Below, in pieces: positions 1 through 7,943 of a stretch of DNA of 64,000 bases (its first letter is position 1; each line of letters begins with the position of its first letter). Origin of the DNA: SVTX01 sp045602385 (GTDB taxonomy: Bacteria > Bacillota > Clostridia > Oscillospirales > CAG-272). The position numbers and the translations under genes were made by a program. The DNA is taken from positions 12,861-76,860 of the forward strand of contig JAZSBL010000040.1 of the NCBI GenBank assembly GCA_045602385.1, in the 5' to 3' direction. The notes under the pieces are model-generated. The model was given only the letters and a program-made list of their open reading frames with translations. It made no database searches and was not told where the DNA came from.

Positions 1-1950
1 CTGCTTGGTGTCGTCCTCTGTAAGAGCACCCTTAGCCCAACCGATCTGGATCTTGATCTCTGCGCCCTCTGTGTAGAGACCTGCTGCTACGAGCTCCTGG
101 CAAGCCTTTGCCATGAGAGCCTTAGCCTCGGTAAGGTTGTAACCTGTGATGGAATCGTGTGCCTCTTCGAGAGTCTGGTAGATCTCGCCTTCGCCGTACT
201 TAACGCCGTAGAGGTTAACGATAGCCTGCATAGCCTCCTCGCTCTTTCTGTAAGAGGAAGAAGGATCATTGTAAATATCGTAGTGATAGAGGTGGTTCAT
301 AAGGGAGAACGCAGGAGTCCATGCCTGTGTTGCTGTTACGAAGTCTGCTCTATCGATTGCGAGAGACATAGCCTGACGGAATGTCGTGTTGGAAAGAACA
401 ACAGAGTTTGCATTCTTACCGGATGCATCAAGTGCCTTGAGGTTATCTACGTTGGTGTGGAAGAAGAAGGACATTGTGTATGTCTCGTCAACTACCTGGA
501 GTCTGTCAGAAAGCTTATACTCGTTCATTTCTGTTGCTGTGGGAGAGTAATCCATAAGCTCACCCTTAAGGAACTTCTGCTTAGCAACGTCCTGAGTCAT
601 AACGTCGATAACGACCTTTGTTGTGATGTACTGCTGGAGGTACTGACCGTCAACGGTGAACTGAGTGTAGGAAACGAGGTTGCCGTTAGCATCCTTTTCC
701 CAACCGTACCAGTTTTCGTTTCTTACGTAAACTACCTGCTTGCCGTCCTCAAAGTTTTCCATCTTGTAAGGACCGTAGGAGATAGATGTATCCTTGCTGG
801 TCATGTAGTCGGTGATGAGCATGCCGCCCTCTTCCTTCATACCCTTCTCGTAGAGACCCTGGTGAACAAGCCATGTGTCTGTGCAGGATGTCATGAAGTA
901 GTTGAAGTCGATCTTTGTGTCGCAAACGTAGATGAAGCTGTAGTCGCCTGTCTTAATAAGACCAACGCCGTCAAATGTAGCGCCAACGTTCTCGTTAGTT
1001 ACGTAGATACCGGCGTAAGCTTCGTATCCGCCGCCTACCTCGAGGTATGCGCCGTAGTCCGCAAGAAGGCTTGCGCCGGAGAAAGCATCGCCAACAGACT
1101 CGCCGTAAACGGTCTCATCCTTAACGGATACCCACTGAGGACATTCGTTGCCCTCTGCATCGGTGTAACCCTTTGCGCCCCAGAAGTCCCAAACGTTGAT
1201 GTAAACGTCCTCAGCAGCGATAGCTGCCTCAAGAGACTCGTACTTAGTTGTGTAAGCGTTGTAGAAGCCCTCATCGAGAGAGTAGTAGTAGTCGAAACCA
1301 CCTGCGATTGCAGACTCACCGGAGATGTAGAGGTTTGCTCTGTAGTTCTTCATCTTGGGGTTGAGGAGCTGCTGCATGGAGTAAACGTAGGAATCAGCAT
1401 TGATGGGTGTGCCGTCCTGCCACTTAGCGTTGGGGTTAAGAGTGAACTCAAATACGTAACCGCCTGTAACTTCCTCAGCGGTCTTACCCTCGGGAAGGGT
1501 TACGTTGTACTTTGTAAGGAGGTCCTGTCTCAAAACAGTAACGTCCTTAATTGCGGTTGCCATTTCGCCAACCCACTGGTAAAGGCCTTCCTCTGTATCG
1601 AGAGCTTCGATAGTTACGAAGCCTACAGAGAGGTAACCAAGGATGGACTGCTCAGCATTGGTTTCCCATGCATGGGGGTTCCAGTTGGAACCGAGAGCTG
1701 TGGTCCAAGTGTTGTAAGTGTAGTCGCCAATCTTAGCTGCGGGAAGAACTGCGTCAGCGGGACGTACGGGAGCTATAAACTCACCCTCGAGTGTAGGCTG
1801 AACGACTTCTTCCTGGGGAGCGGGAGTAGTTGTCTCCGCACCGGGATTGGTCTGAGGCTGTTCCTCTTCCTCTGTCTTAGAGCATGCAGCCAATGCAACG
1901 GCAGACATGATCATAACGAGAGCAAGAAGGAGTGCAATCAGTCTTTTCAT
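1..1950 (-). CDS. ABC transporter solute-binding lipoprotein, family 5 (oligopeptide-binding, OppA-like), 3' end outside window
   Basis: The minus-strand frame stays open from an ATG at 1950 to the window edge, giving the first 650 residues. The N-terminus is a lipoprotein signal: MKR, a hydrophobic stretch and a lipobox ending at Cys23 (ALAAC), then an acidic/proline linker rich in E, T and P. The mature part has family 5 hallmarks, including FTLNPNAKWQDGTPINADSY near residue 165 (the conserved 'W.DG.P..A.D...' block) and TTFRQAMSLAIDRADF near residue 520 (the 'R.A...AIDR' block). By family knowledge such proteins capture peptides outside the membrane and pass them to an Opp/Dpp permease; the permease genes are not in the window. 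A GGAGG ribosome binding site lies 9 nt upstream. Substrate is inferred only from the family. Confidence 0.93.
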   Translation of the reverse strand, partial: MKRLIALLLALVMIMSAVALAACSKTEEEEQPQTNPGAETTTPAPQEEVVQPTLEGEFIAPVRPADAVLPAAKIGDYTYNTWTTALGSNWNPHAWETNAEQSILGYLSVGFVTIEALDTEEGLYQWVGEMATAIKDVTVLRQDLLTKYNVTLPEGKTAEEVTGGYVFEFTLNPNAKWQDGTPINADSYVYSMQQLLNPKMKNYRANLYISGESAIAGGFDYYYSLDEGFYNAYTTKYESLEAAIAAEDVYINVWDFWGAKGYTDAEGNECPQWVSVKDETVYGESVGDAFSGASLLADYGAYLEVGGGYEAYAGIYVTNENVGATFDGVGLIKTGDYSFIYVCDTKIDFNYFMTSCTDTWLVHQGLYEKGMKEEGGMLITDYMTSKDTSISYGPYKMENFEDGKQVVYVRNENWYGWEKDANGNLVSYTQFTVDGQYLQQYITTKVVIDVMTQDVAKQKFLKGELMDYSPTATEMNEYKLSDRLQVVDETYTMSFFFHTNVDNLKALDASGKNANSVVLSNTTFRQAMSLAIDRADFVTATQAWTPAFSLMNHLYHYDIYNDPSSSYRKSEEAMQAIVNLYGVKYGEGEIYQTLEEAHDSITGYNLTEAKALMAKACQELVAAGLYTEGAEIKIQIGWAKGALTEDDTKQ

Positions 1951-2097
1951 AATGAAAATCCTCCAATAATTTTTGCCCTGTTTTTCGGGCTTTTATAATA
2001 TAGAACTGAAAAAAACATTGTTAAACGCCGCTCGGCGCCTTTCCCATCATAGGCGCTCCGCATGCGTAAATCGAACATTTCCCAATCTATTGTTTTC

Positions 2098-2126
2098 ATT
2101 ATATCATATCAGCAATACTTTTGCAA
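2098..2126 (-). promoter_or_regulatory. Sigma-A-type promoter for the OppA-like gene
   Basis: Read on the minus strand, TTGCAA (2121-2126), a 17 nt spacer and TATAAT (2098-2103). It leaves a leader of about 140 nt before the ATG, containing a hairpin with GCGCCT/AGGCGC arms (about 2035-2056). No known riboswitch motif was recognised in the leader. Confidence 0.7.
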
Positions 2127-2449
2127 CATTTTTGTTTTGGAATTAAATCTAAAAAACTTCGCTTTTTTTGCTCATCTTTGTGCATTATCAACAAAAATGC
2201 CCGTTTCTCGGCAAATTGTAAACTTTTTGTTTCTGAAATAATATTAAAAATTTTGCAACCGGTCTTGTATCAAATTGCATTTCGCGCAATAATCATTGCG
2301 GAATTTTGGCTGTAAGTGAATAAAAATGCAGTTCTTATTCACTCGGGTTTCATTTTTGAAAAAACGTCATTTTCACGCCCCGTGTTCACAAATTTGTTGC
2401 AATTGTGTGCTATTCTTATCTCATAACAAAACCAAGGAGGGCATATATC
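2127..2449. other. AT-rich intergenic region between divergent genes
   Basis: No convincing gene. It holds a perfect 8 bp hairpin (GTGAATAA at 2316-2323 with TTATTCAC at 2335-2342) and a small GCAAT/ATTGC repeat near 2286-2299. Neither carries a U-tract, so they may be operator-like rather than terminators. No strong promoter for the DUF362 gene could be fixed. Confidence 0.4.
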
Positions 2450-3604
2450 GTGTCTGACCGTAAATATGATGTTTCGGCAGTTCCCTGCCGCTCTTATAAT
2501 AAGAATGAAGTAAAATCCGCGCTCTCTGCGCTCGTAGACTCGATTGGCGGCCTCGATTGGCTGGAAAAAGGCATGTGCATCGCCATCAAGGCAAACCTCG
2601 TCACCTTCGCAAGGCCCGAAACCGCAACCACAACGCACCCCTCGCTCATCTGTGCGCTCATAGAGCTGCTTTTGGAGCGCGGCGCATCGCGTGTTATAGT
2701 CGGAGATTCCCCCGGAGGGCTATATAACGCCACGTTTTTAAATAAAGTGTATAGCGTGTGCGGACTCTCCGCAGTCGAGGAGTGCGGTGGTGAGCTCAAC
2801 CGCAATTTTGGGCAATGCGAAGCTAAATATGAGTCTGCCGCAGTTGCCCATAGCTTTACATATACCGCATATCTCGACGAAGCAGACGCGATAATCAACT
2901 TCTGCAAGCTAAAAACTCACGGAATGATGGGCATGAGTGCCGCGGCAAAAAATATGTTCGGTGTAATTCCGGGCACAATGAAGCCCGAATATCACTTCAG
3001 ATATCCCAATCCCGCAGATTTTGCCCGTATGATAGTCGATATTGACGAGTATTTTGCGGATAAAATGAAGCTTTGTATCGCCGACGCCATAGTCGGAATG
3101 GAGGGCAACGGCCCCACGCAGGGCACGCCGCGTGAGATTGGCGCGATCCTCGCCTCCCACTCTCCGCACAAGCTCGATATGGTCTGCGCCAAGATCATAG
3201 GCCTCTCCCCGGATAGCATACCGACACTCGGTGCGGCGCGCGAGCGCGGTCTGATCCCCGACTTGATCGAAGAAATATCGGTCTGCGGCAACATAGACAC
3301 ACTGATAATTCCCGATTATAATAACGTAGCAGTCAGAAACAGCCTGCTTTTCGATTCAAAATCAAAGCTTTTCGGCAAGATAGCAAGAAAATGCCTTGAG
3401 GCAAAGCCCAAGGTCAAAAAGAAGGAATGCAAGAGCTGTAAGAAGTGCAAGGAGATCTGCCCAGCACAGGCAATAACCATGAAGGACGGCAAGCCCGTGA
3501 TCGACCGCAAAAAGTGTATCAAATGTTTCTGCTGTCAGGAATTTTGCCCCTTCGGCGCAATGAAGGTCAAACGTCCCCTTCCCGCGCGCGTACTAAATAA
3601 ATAA
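2450..3604 (+). CDS. DUF362 domain protein with C-terminal 2x[4Fe-4S] ferredoxin domain
   Basis: The 384-residue product starts at GTG 2450, chosen because AAGGAGG (2434-2440) sits 9 nt before it; an upstream in-frame ATG at 2405 has no such site. Residues about 1-310 match the DUF362 family. The C-terminus carries two ferredoxin clusters, CKSCKKCKEICP and CIKCFCCQEFCP, each with the C-x2-C-x2-C-x3-CP pattern expected to bind a 4Fe-4S centre. It is probably a cytoplasmic iron-sulfur protein in electron transfer; its partner is unknown. It is single-gene and divergent from the OppA-like gene, and is followed by a hairpin of the repeat family also seen at the right end of the window. Confidence 0.9.
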   Translation: MSDRKYDVSAVPCRSYNKNEVKSALSALVDSIGGLDWLEKGMCIAIKANLVTFARPETATTTHPSLICALIELLLERGASRVIVGDSPGGLYNATFLNKVYSVCGLSAVEECGGELNRNFGQCEAKYESAAVAHSFTYTAYLDEADAIINFCKLKTHGMMGMSAAAKNMFGVIPGTMKPEYHFRYPNPADFARMIVDIDEYFADKMKLCIADAIVGMEGNGPTQGTPREIGAILASHSPHKLDMVCAKIIGLSPDSIPTLGAARERGLIPDLIEEISVCGNIDTLIIPDYNNVAVRNSLLFDSKSKLFGKIARKCLEAKPKVKKKECKSCKKCKEICPAQAITMKDGKPVIDRKKCIKCFCCQEFCPFGAMKVKRPLPARVLNK

Positions 3605-3690
3605 GGAAGAGGCGAGGGATGCGACGCAGAAACTTTTTTGAGAAAAAGTTTCCGCACCTTCAAAAAACTTCATAAGGGCTTCTATTTTAG
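3603..3690 (+). repeat. Intergenic hairpin repeat, copy 1 (GAAAC-T5 family)
   Basis: A perfect 10 bp stem GAAACTTTTT (3629-3638) / AAAAAGTTTC (3643-3652) with loop TGAG is followed by CACCTTCAAAAAACTT and a short ATAAGGG. The same order of elements recurs at 63800-63890 and, inverted, at 63925-64000. It may serve as a weak terminator for the DUF362 gene, but the recurrence suggests a dispersed repeat. Confidence 0.65.
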
Positions 3691-3743
3691 CCTAAATCTG
3701 CCTATAATGAATTTAGTTATCAGAAACCAGAAAAAGCAGGACT

Positions 3744-4100
3744 TTATTTGTCCTGCTTTAATTTGTTTTCTATAGTAATGCACGATGCAGTAAGCATTCT
3801 CTTTATTCTGCCGCAAAGATTTCTGTGAGTTTTGAACGTCTGCTCGTCTATTACACCCGACGCCAAAATCAGCTTAAGCCAGCTTTCGGTTTCCGCACAT
3901 TCTTTGCGCGCGATTTCAAGCTTCGAATGCATATCGGCGAGGCTTTGTGGGTATTGTGCCTCCGTTATATTGGCAAAGACACTTGATGAGGATTTCTTTA
4001 TTTGGAAAATGGTATTAGCATCAACTTTATGTTCGATGCAAAGCTTGGCTATTTGAATAGCCAATTCTTCGCTATATTCTAAAAGCAAATTCCGCTTCAT
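3744..4100 (-). CDS. Four-helix-bundle protein (S23/intervening-sequence protein family, TIGR02436-like)
   Basis: The 118-residue product has the family pattern: an N-terminal helix (LLLEYSEELAIQIAKLCIE), a conserved QIKKSSSSVFANITEAQ segment at the start of helix 2, ARKECAETESWLKLI in helix 3 and a terminal basic helix. The start is ATG 4100, set by AAGGAG (4111-4117) 10 nt upstream; the frame is open further 5' but lacks another site. Family members occur inside 23S rRNA intervening sequences and are structurally related to Avd of diversity-generating retroelements, which binds nucleic acid. This copy is not in an rRNA, and no reverse transcriptase is nearby. Its leader is the hairpin array at 4106-4325 on the same strand, which suggests, as inference, an RNA or DNA partner encoded in cis. 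Confidence 0.85.
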   Translation of the reverse strand: MKRNLLLEYSEELAIQIAKLCIEHKVDANTIFQIKKSSSSVFANITEAQYPQSLADMHSKLEIARKECAETESWLKLILASGVIDEQTFKTHRNLCGRIKRMLTASCITIENKLKQDK

Positions 4101-4105
4101 ATCAA

Positions 4106-4325
4106 TTATTCTCCTTCTTGCCAAATCGCGACGAAGTCGCGTATGGAATCATCCCGTAGGGATGCATGGAATCCGCAACTTGTTGCGGTATGGAATCGCG
4201 GCGAAGTCGCGTATGGAATCAAGCCGACCATGATGCACGCTAGCGCGTGATGCCATTCACGTCTCCGACGTGATTCCATACCGTCGCGTTGCGACGAATG
4301 CCATGCCAAGCCTGTCGGCTTGGAT
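4106..4325 (-). ncRNA. Periodic hairpin array upstream of the four-helix-bundle gene
   Basis: On the plus strand the 8-mer ATGGAATC occurs at 4143, 4166, 4190 and 4213, a period of 23-24 nt. Each interval holds a different short hairpin: CGCGAC-GAA-GTCGCG (4127-4141), ATCCC-GTA-GGGAT (4151-4163), CGCAAC-TT-GTTGCG (4174-4187), CGCGGC-GAA-GTCGCG (4197-4211, with one G-T pair). After 4220 the orientation flips: CACGC-TAGC-GCGTG (4236-4249), CACGTC-TCC-GACGTG (4258-4272), inverted GATTCCAT (4272-4279), CGTCGC-GTT-GCGACG (4282-4296), a variant ATGCCAT (4298-4304) and AAGCC-TGTC-GGCTT (4308-4321). AAGCCGAC at 4221-4228 can also pair with GTCGGCTT at 4314-4321. On the minus strand it would form the 5' leader of the four-helix-bundle gene. 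No known RNA family was recognised; whether it acts as RNA or DNA is open. Confidence 0.7.
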
Positions 4326-4365
4326 AAAAAAGAGCTAAATCGATAATCGATTTAGCTCTTTTTTT
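4326..4365. terminator. Bidirectional terminator
   Basis: A perfect stem of at least 12 bp, AGAGCTAAATCG (4331-4342) / CGATTTAGCTCT (4348-4359), is flanked by A6 on the left and T7 on the right, so it reads as an intrinsic terminator on both strands. It separates the tRNA side from the hairpin array. Confidence 0.75.
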
Positions 4366-4366
4366 C

Positions 4367-4392
4367 TGGTGACCCGTACGGGAATCTGAACC
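4367..4392 (-). repeat. Duplicated 3' end of tRNA-Glu (att-like direct repeat)
   Basis: The 20 bp at 4367-4386 are identical to 4537-4556, the CCA end, acceptor strand and part of the T arm of the tRNA-Glu gene; after a single inserted T the identity continues for 6 bp. Such 3'-end copies are the usual scar of tRNA-targeting integrases. No integrase gene lies in the 150 bp between the copies. Confidence 0.7.
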
Positions 4393-4481
4393 CTGACGTG
4401 CGAAAGTAAAATTTATTCCTTCACCATTCTGCCGCACGTCTAATACCAAGCCGCTTTGCGGCTGGTAGTGGGTTCAGATTC
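4382..4481. other. Structured 100 bp element with three-way-junction geometry
   Basis: Three nested perfect or near-perfect stems: outer GAATCTGAACCC (4382-4393) / GGGTTCAGATTC (4470-4481), 12 bp; inner GACGTGCG (4395-4402) / CGCACGTC (4433-4440), 8 bp; and ACCA-A-GCCGC (4445-4454) / GCGGC-TGGT (4458-4466), with one bulged A. The outer stem begins inside the duplicated tRNA-Glu end, so it could be a folded integration or recombination substrate, or a small structured RNA. It is not a canonical tRNA. Confidence 0.6.
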
Positions 4482-4496
4482 GGTGAGGGGATTAGC

Positions 4497-4537
4497 AAAA
4501 AGAAAAAGGAGTAGCGATGCTACTCCTTTTTCTTTTT
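4497..4537 (-). terminator. Terminator of the tRNA-Met/tRNA-Glu transcript
   Basis: A perfect 19 bp inverted repeat (arms 4497-4515 and 4519-4537, loop GAT), with an A/T-rich base and a GGAGTAGC core, begins immediately after the CCA end of tRNA-Glu on the minus strand. Confidence 0.8.
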
Positions 4538-4611
4538 GGTGACCCGTACGGGAATCGAACCCATGTTACAGCCGTGAAAGGGCCGTGTCTTAACCGCTTG
4601 ACCAACGGGCC
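4537..4611 (-). tRNA. tRNA-Glu (anticodon TTC)
   Basis: This 75 nt gene folds into a full cloverleaf. The acceptor stem is GGCCCGT/ACGGGTC, the anticodon loop CTTTCAC lies in a stem with one G-T pair, the T loop is TTCGATTC-like, and CCA is encoded. It lies 29 nt behind tRNA-Met in one transcript. Confidence 0.97.
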
Positions 4612-4640
4612 TTATATTCACTACGGCTGTAATGAATATA

Positions 4641-4717
4641 TGGTAGCGGAAGTCGGACTTGAACCAACGACCATTCGGGTATGAACCGAGCGCTCTAGCC
4701 AACTGAGCTATTCCGCC
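4641..4717 (-). tRNA. tRNA-Met (anticodon CAT), elongator type
   Basis: A 77 nt cloverleaf with acceptor GGCGGAA/TTCCGCT (first pair G-T), D arm GCTC/GAGC, anticodon loop TTCATAC and encoded CCA. The paired first position (no 1-72 mismatch) and the overall sequence favour elongator Met over initiator. The anticodon stem has an unusual C-A at positions 27-43. A kCAU tRNA-Ile2 is the less likely alternative. Confidence 0.93.
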
Positions 4718-4761
4718 ATATTTATTCGCCAAAACCTTGCCGTTTTGCCGAACGCTTAGGT

Positions 4762-4790
4762 ATTATATCACATAAATACCGTTTTGTCAA
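4762..4790 (-). promoter_or_regulatory. Consensus promoter of the tRNA operon
   Basis: Perfect TTGACA (4785-4790), 17 nt spacer and TATAAT (4762-4767) on the minus strand, about 45 nt before tRNA-Met. Confidence 0.88.
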
Positions 4791-4839
4791 CATGTTTTTT
4801 CAAATTTTATAAAAAATTTTTGCGGCGTATAAAACCCGA

Positions 4840-4872
4840 CCTTGGGGCCTTCGTTATATGAAAGCCCCAAGG
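4840..4872 (-). terminator. Terminator of the Gld-like ABC operon
   Basis: CCTTGGGGC (4840-4848) pairs with GCCCCAAGG (4864-4872), directly after the last gene of the operon. The tail is GTTTTA-like rather than a pure U-run. Confidence 0.7.
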
Positions 4873-4879
4873 CTTATTA

Positions 4880-7800
4880 TCAGTATTTTTGGTTTGAATA
4901 TACAGGAGTTCCGTTTGCCACCTTTTGGGCGTCCTCTATCACCTTTCGCACAAAGCTGTAAAGCACGTCAAAGTTTCCGTATGCCGCCTCGCTTGAGGAT
5001 CCGTTTTCTCCGACCACCTCAATTGTCAGATATGCGCGTCTTTCGCTGTAACGGTAGAATCTGTATACGATCTCCCTCTCGTTGCCCTTAAAATCCGATG
5101 CCTTTATCGTGATCTTAAGAACACAAGCCTCCTCATTACCCGAAACAAAGTCATCGAGATGGCGGAAGGCATCCTTTTGGGATTCATCAAGATCCGCAAG
5201 GCCCTCGAACGATGCGGTAAGAAGGTATTTGTATAGCTCTTGGAAGTTCTGCATTGCCGTTGCGGTCTTGGACGACGCGGTAAAGCCCTCGCGCTCTATC
5301 ACGTAATCAAGCAGCTTGCCGTTGCATATAACGTCCGATATATATGTCGGATTTGAAAGCACGCTCACTCTGCCGAAATCACCCGTGGCAGTATCGACAA
5401 GCACGCATATTCCGCCCTCAAGAACGTAATATTCGCACTCGCCCCATACGCCAATGGTGCATTCGGTGCTAAGCAAGCTCTGCCATTCCTTCTTTACCTT
5501 ATTGTAAGCCTGCAGCGTGCCGCTCTCCTCGTCATACTGGATATTCTTATCCGTTAAGGGATAGAAGGTATCGGGATATCTTGTCAGATTTCCGTTTGAG
5601 TCGTAAAGCGGAGGGATAGTAACCGCGCGCTCCGCAAGTCTGCTTGTGGTATCATCGGCAAGGTAAACTCCGCAGCTTACTCCGTCAATGATCACCCATT
5701 CGCCGGTTTTCTTATCAATAAATACGTTCTCCCCCTTCGAGGTAACGAAAAGACTTCCCTCACCCCATGCTCCTCGGCTGTACTTGCCGTACGTGGCGTC
5801 GATCTTTTGGCCGACTGCGGAAGACTTGTTTGCGAAGAACAAGAATCCGTTACGCGTCATGAAATACGGAGATTCGTAGGCCTTTTGTCCTACCACTACC
5901 TCTCCCTGTCCTATTTGATTTCCGTTAAGATCGGAGCACAGCACCTGCGCCACGAGGACGTACTCTCCGCCGCTGTATATGACGTCATAGTAGTAATACA
6001 GTATCGCATCCGAACTGCCGTCACCGTCGGTATCCACTTGACTTGACTCGGAGAAGATGTAGTTCGTATCGGCTCTCTGACCACCGCTGTAAGACACGGG
6101 AGTTATGAGATAATCACCCGAATAGAAGGATCTCACCGCCTCGCCCGAGCTCATAAGGACGTATTTGCCCTGCTTATTCTTTTCAATAGTGTATTTTTTA
6201 TCGCCGACATTTATACTTCTTCCGCTCTCGGCAATGTATCCAAGGTATTTGGAGGCGGTGTCCTCAAGCGTGAACTCCGTGCTGAATGCGGGAGACTCTA
6301 TAAGTATACTGTCAACGTCGGATATATTCAGTTGGATATAGCTTTGATCATACCAATACGATTCATCCCATTCAAGGAATGCAAAGCTTGATTCCTTTAT
6401 AGAGACTATCATATCATAGACCTGCGAATAGGCGTAATATATTCCGCCCTCCTGCCTTGCGCTTATTTCAACGTAATTTTCGACGTATGTCTCCTCCCCC
6501 TTCTCGTTAGTGGTCTTAAAGAAATAGGAAACCACGTACGCGGGATTAAGAAGCCCATATTCATCAAGCTCCTCGTCAGAGGGGGAAAGCTTAACGACCT
6601 CGGAGAACTCGGTCTGATAGAAGCCTTGCAGCATAAGGTCTACGTTGCCGCCGTTCAAATAATAGCCCGCATTGTATTCCATGTTGGAGAGATAAGGCAC
6701 GTATGCATTCATACTGCCCTGTCTTTCCGAGGTTTCATAAAATGAGAAATCGCACATTTTTCTGCTATACTCAAGGAAAAGCCTTTCATATTCAGCCATA
6801 AATTCCTCACTGCCCGCATCCTCCGCCGTAAATTTCTCGGAGAGTGCAGCATAGATAGCGGTGTAGTCGATATCACGGTATATTATGAAATCCTTAACGT
6901 TAAAATACTCGGCAAGACCCATCTCATAGACAATCTGAGGGGTTACGAAGTTTTCTATCCTTCCGACAAGCAGCTCGTAGCCGTTGAAGCCGTCGGTAAG
7001 AGCGATCGTGGTCAATGTCAGCACGTAAACGGTTTCTCGCGCACTTTGCTCTTTCCCGTTTACGCATCCGCCCTCGTATTTTGCGTAGTATCCGTCACCC
7101 GTAACGGTAACGTCACCCACCAGCACCTTGTGATAATCGCCGTTTTTCGCGGTAATCACGTAATAGGTTGGCGTGTACTCGTATTCCACGGTGACCTCGT
7201 TGCCGTCGTCATCGGTCTCTACCCTCTCGCGCATCTCCGCGGCAAGTCCGTACTCAGCGTAGTCGACGCGTCCGTCCTCAAGCCTTACGGGACTTTCAAG
7301 TCGTCTTGACGCGACCGCGGAGCCGCACGTGCTTGCAAATTGGGCAAAGCTAAGTGAGGAATAGGGAGTATCCTCGTGTCCCTCTATAACGAATTTGTAG
7401 TTTGCATCTCTTAAGAACTTATACGTACCGTTCAGGTTGTGAACCTCAATAGACTCGATTATCTGGGACGGCTCCTTGACCGAATGCTCGTCATAGGTCA
7501 TGCTGTTAAACAATGAAACGTAATAATCATAAAACTGCGTTTCGGTTCCCTCGATTTCCGGGACGACCTTGATCGTAGTCTTGCCGGTCTCTCCGTCAAC
7601 GTGCACTATGGTTCCTATCGCGGTAATATAGCATTTTTCATTTTTAAAATCAACCGTTCCGCACACCTCGCCGTCCTTGTAGCAAAGAGCGTATACACCG
7701 TCTATCTTCTTGACAAGATAAACGTCGCCGTTTATATCCTCAAAGGTGTATATATCGGCAAGATAAAGCACGACTGCAAGCGCAGCAATAAGAAGCAGTA

Positions 7801-7909
7801 TAGCCGCCGCGATACATATCGCTGCGATCCTCTGCTTGTGTAGCATATTGCTTCGCTTCACACGCGCAGGCGCGCTCAAGCCTCGGTTGGTTTCATTTTT
7901 TATAGGCAT
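4880..7909 (-). CDS. Large membrane-anchored DUF4340-like protein, last gene of the Gld-like ABC operon
   Basis: The 1009-residue product has a short basic N-terminus, one membrane segment at about residues 28-52 (IAAICIAAAILLLIAALAVV) and a very long extracytoplasmic part. DUF4340 proteins are the usual fourth component of this cluster; the assignment rests on position and topology plus the repeated short beta-rich blocks (GDVYLVKKIDGVYALCYKDG), so it is moderate. It is about twice the usual DUF4340 length. The C-terminal third contains acidic, tyrosine-rich segments. The start at ATG 7909 has a weak AAGGAA 12 nt upstream; Met22 is an alternative. Confidence 0.75.
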   Translation of the reverse strand: MPIKNETNRGLSAPARVKRSNMLHKQRIAAICIAAAILLLIAALAVVLYLADIYTFEDINGDVYLVKKIDGVYALCYKDGEVCGTVDFKNEKCYITAIGTIVHVDGETGKTTIKVVPEIEGTETQFYDYYVSLFNSMTYDEHSVKEPSQIIESIEVHNLNGTYKFLRDANYKFVIEGHEDTPYSSLSFAQFASTCGSAVASRRLESPVRLEDGRVDYAEYGLAAEMRERVETDDDGNEVTVEYEYTPTYYVITAKNGDYHKVLVGDVTVTGDGYYAKYEGGCVNGKEQSARETVYVLTLTTIALTDGFNGYELLVGRIENFVTPQIVYEMGLAEYFNVKDFIIYRDIDYTAIYAALSEKFTAEDAGSEEFMAEYERLFLEYSRKMCDFSFYETSERQGSMNAYVPYLSNMEYNAGYYLNGGNVDLMLQGFYQTEFSEVVKLSPSDEELDEYGLLNPAYVVSYFFKTTNEKGEETYVENYVEISARQEGGIYYAYSQVYDMIVSIKESSFAFLEWDESYWYDQSYIQLNISDVDSILIESPAFSTEFTLEDTASKYLGYIAESGRSINVGDKKYTIEKNKQGKYVLMSSGEAVRSFYSGDYLITPVSYSGGQRADTNYIFSESSQVDTDGDGSSDAILYYYYDVIYSGGEYVLVAQVLCSDLNGNQIGQGEVVVGQKAYESPYFMTRNGFLFFANKSSAVGQKIDATYGKYSRGAWGEGSLFVTSKGENVFIDKKTGEWVIIDGVSCGVYLADDTTSRLAERAVTIPPLYDSNGNLTRYPDTFYPLTDKNIQYDEESGTLQAYNKVKKEWQSLLSTECTIGVWGECEYYVLEGGICVLVDTATGDFGRVSVLSNPTYISDVICNGKLLDYVIEREGFTASSKTATAMQNFQELYKYLLTASFEGLADLDESQKDAFRHLDDFVSGNEEACVLKITIKASDFKGNEREIVYRFYRYSERRAYLTIEVVGENGSSSEAAYGNFDVLYSFVRKVIEDAQKVANGTPVYSNQKY

Positions 7910-7943
7910 AATTGTAAAATTTTCCTTTTGCTTTTTACTGTTT

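Noticed and set aside
157..1998. 613-residue plus-strand open frame
   Set aside because: It is antisense to the OppA-like gene, Cys/Val-rich and without domains or a ribosome binding site; the minus strand has a signal peptide, family motifs and a promoter.
3744..4100. Avd of a diversity-generating retroelement
   Set aside because: No reverse transcriptase, template repeat or variable repeat was seen in the window; only the fold family is shared.
4127..4321. CRISPR array
   Set aside because: The constant part is only 8 nt, the variable parts are self-complementary, orientation reverses midway, and no cas gene is present.
4106..4449. Two small minus-strand frames (67 and 69 residues) across the hairpin array and tRNA-end copy
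   Set aside because: Their translation is just the repeats and the tRNA 3' end read as codons; the overlap with palindromes explains the open frames.
4382..4481. Integron attC site
   Set aside because: No recognisable R/L core boxes (GTTRRRY/RYYYAAC) in the required places, and no integron integrase nearby.
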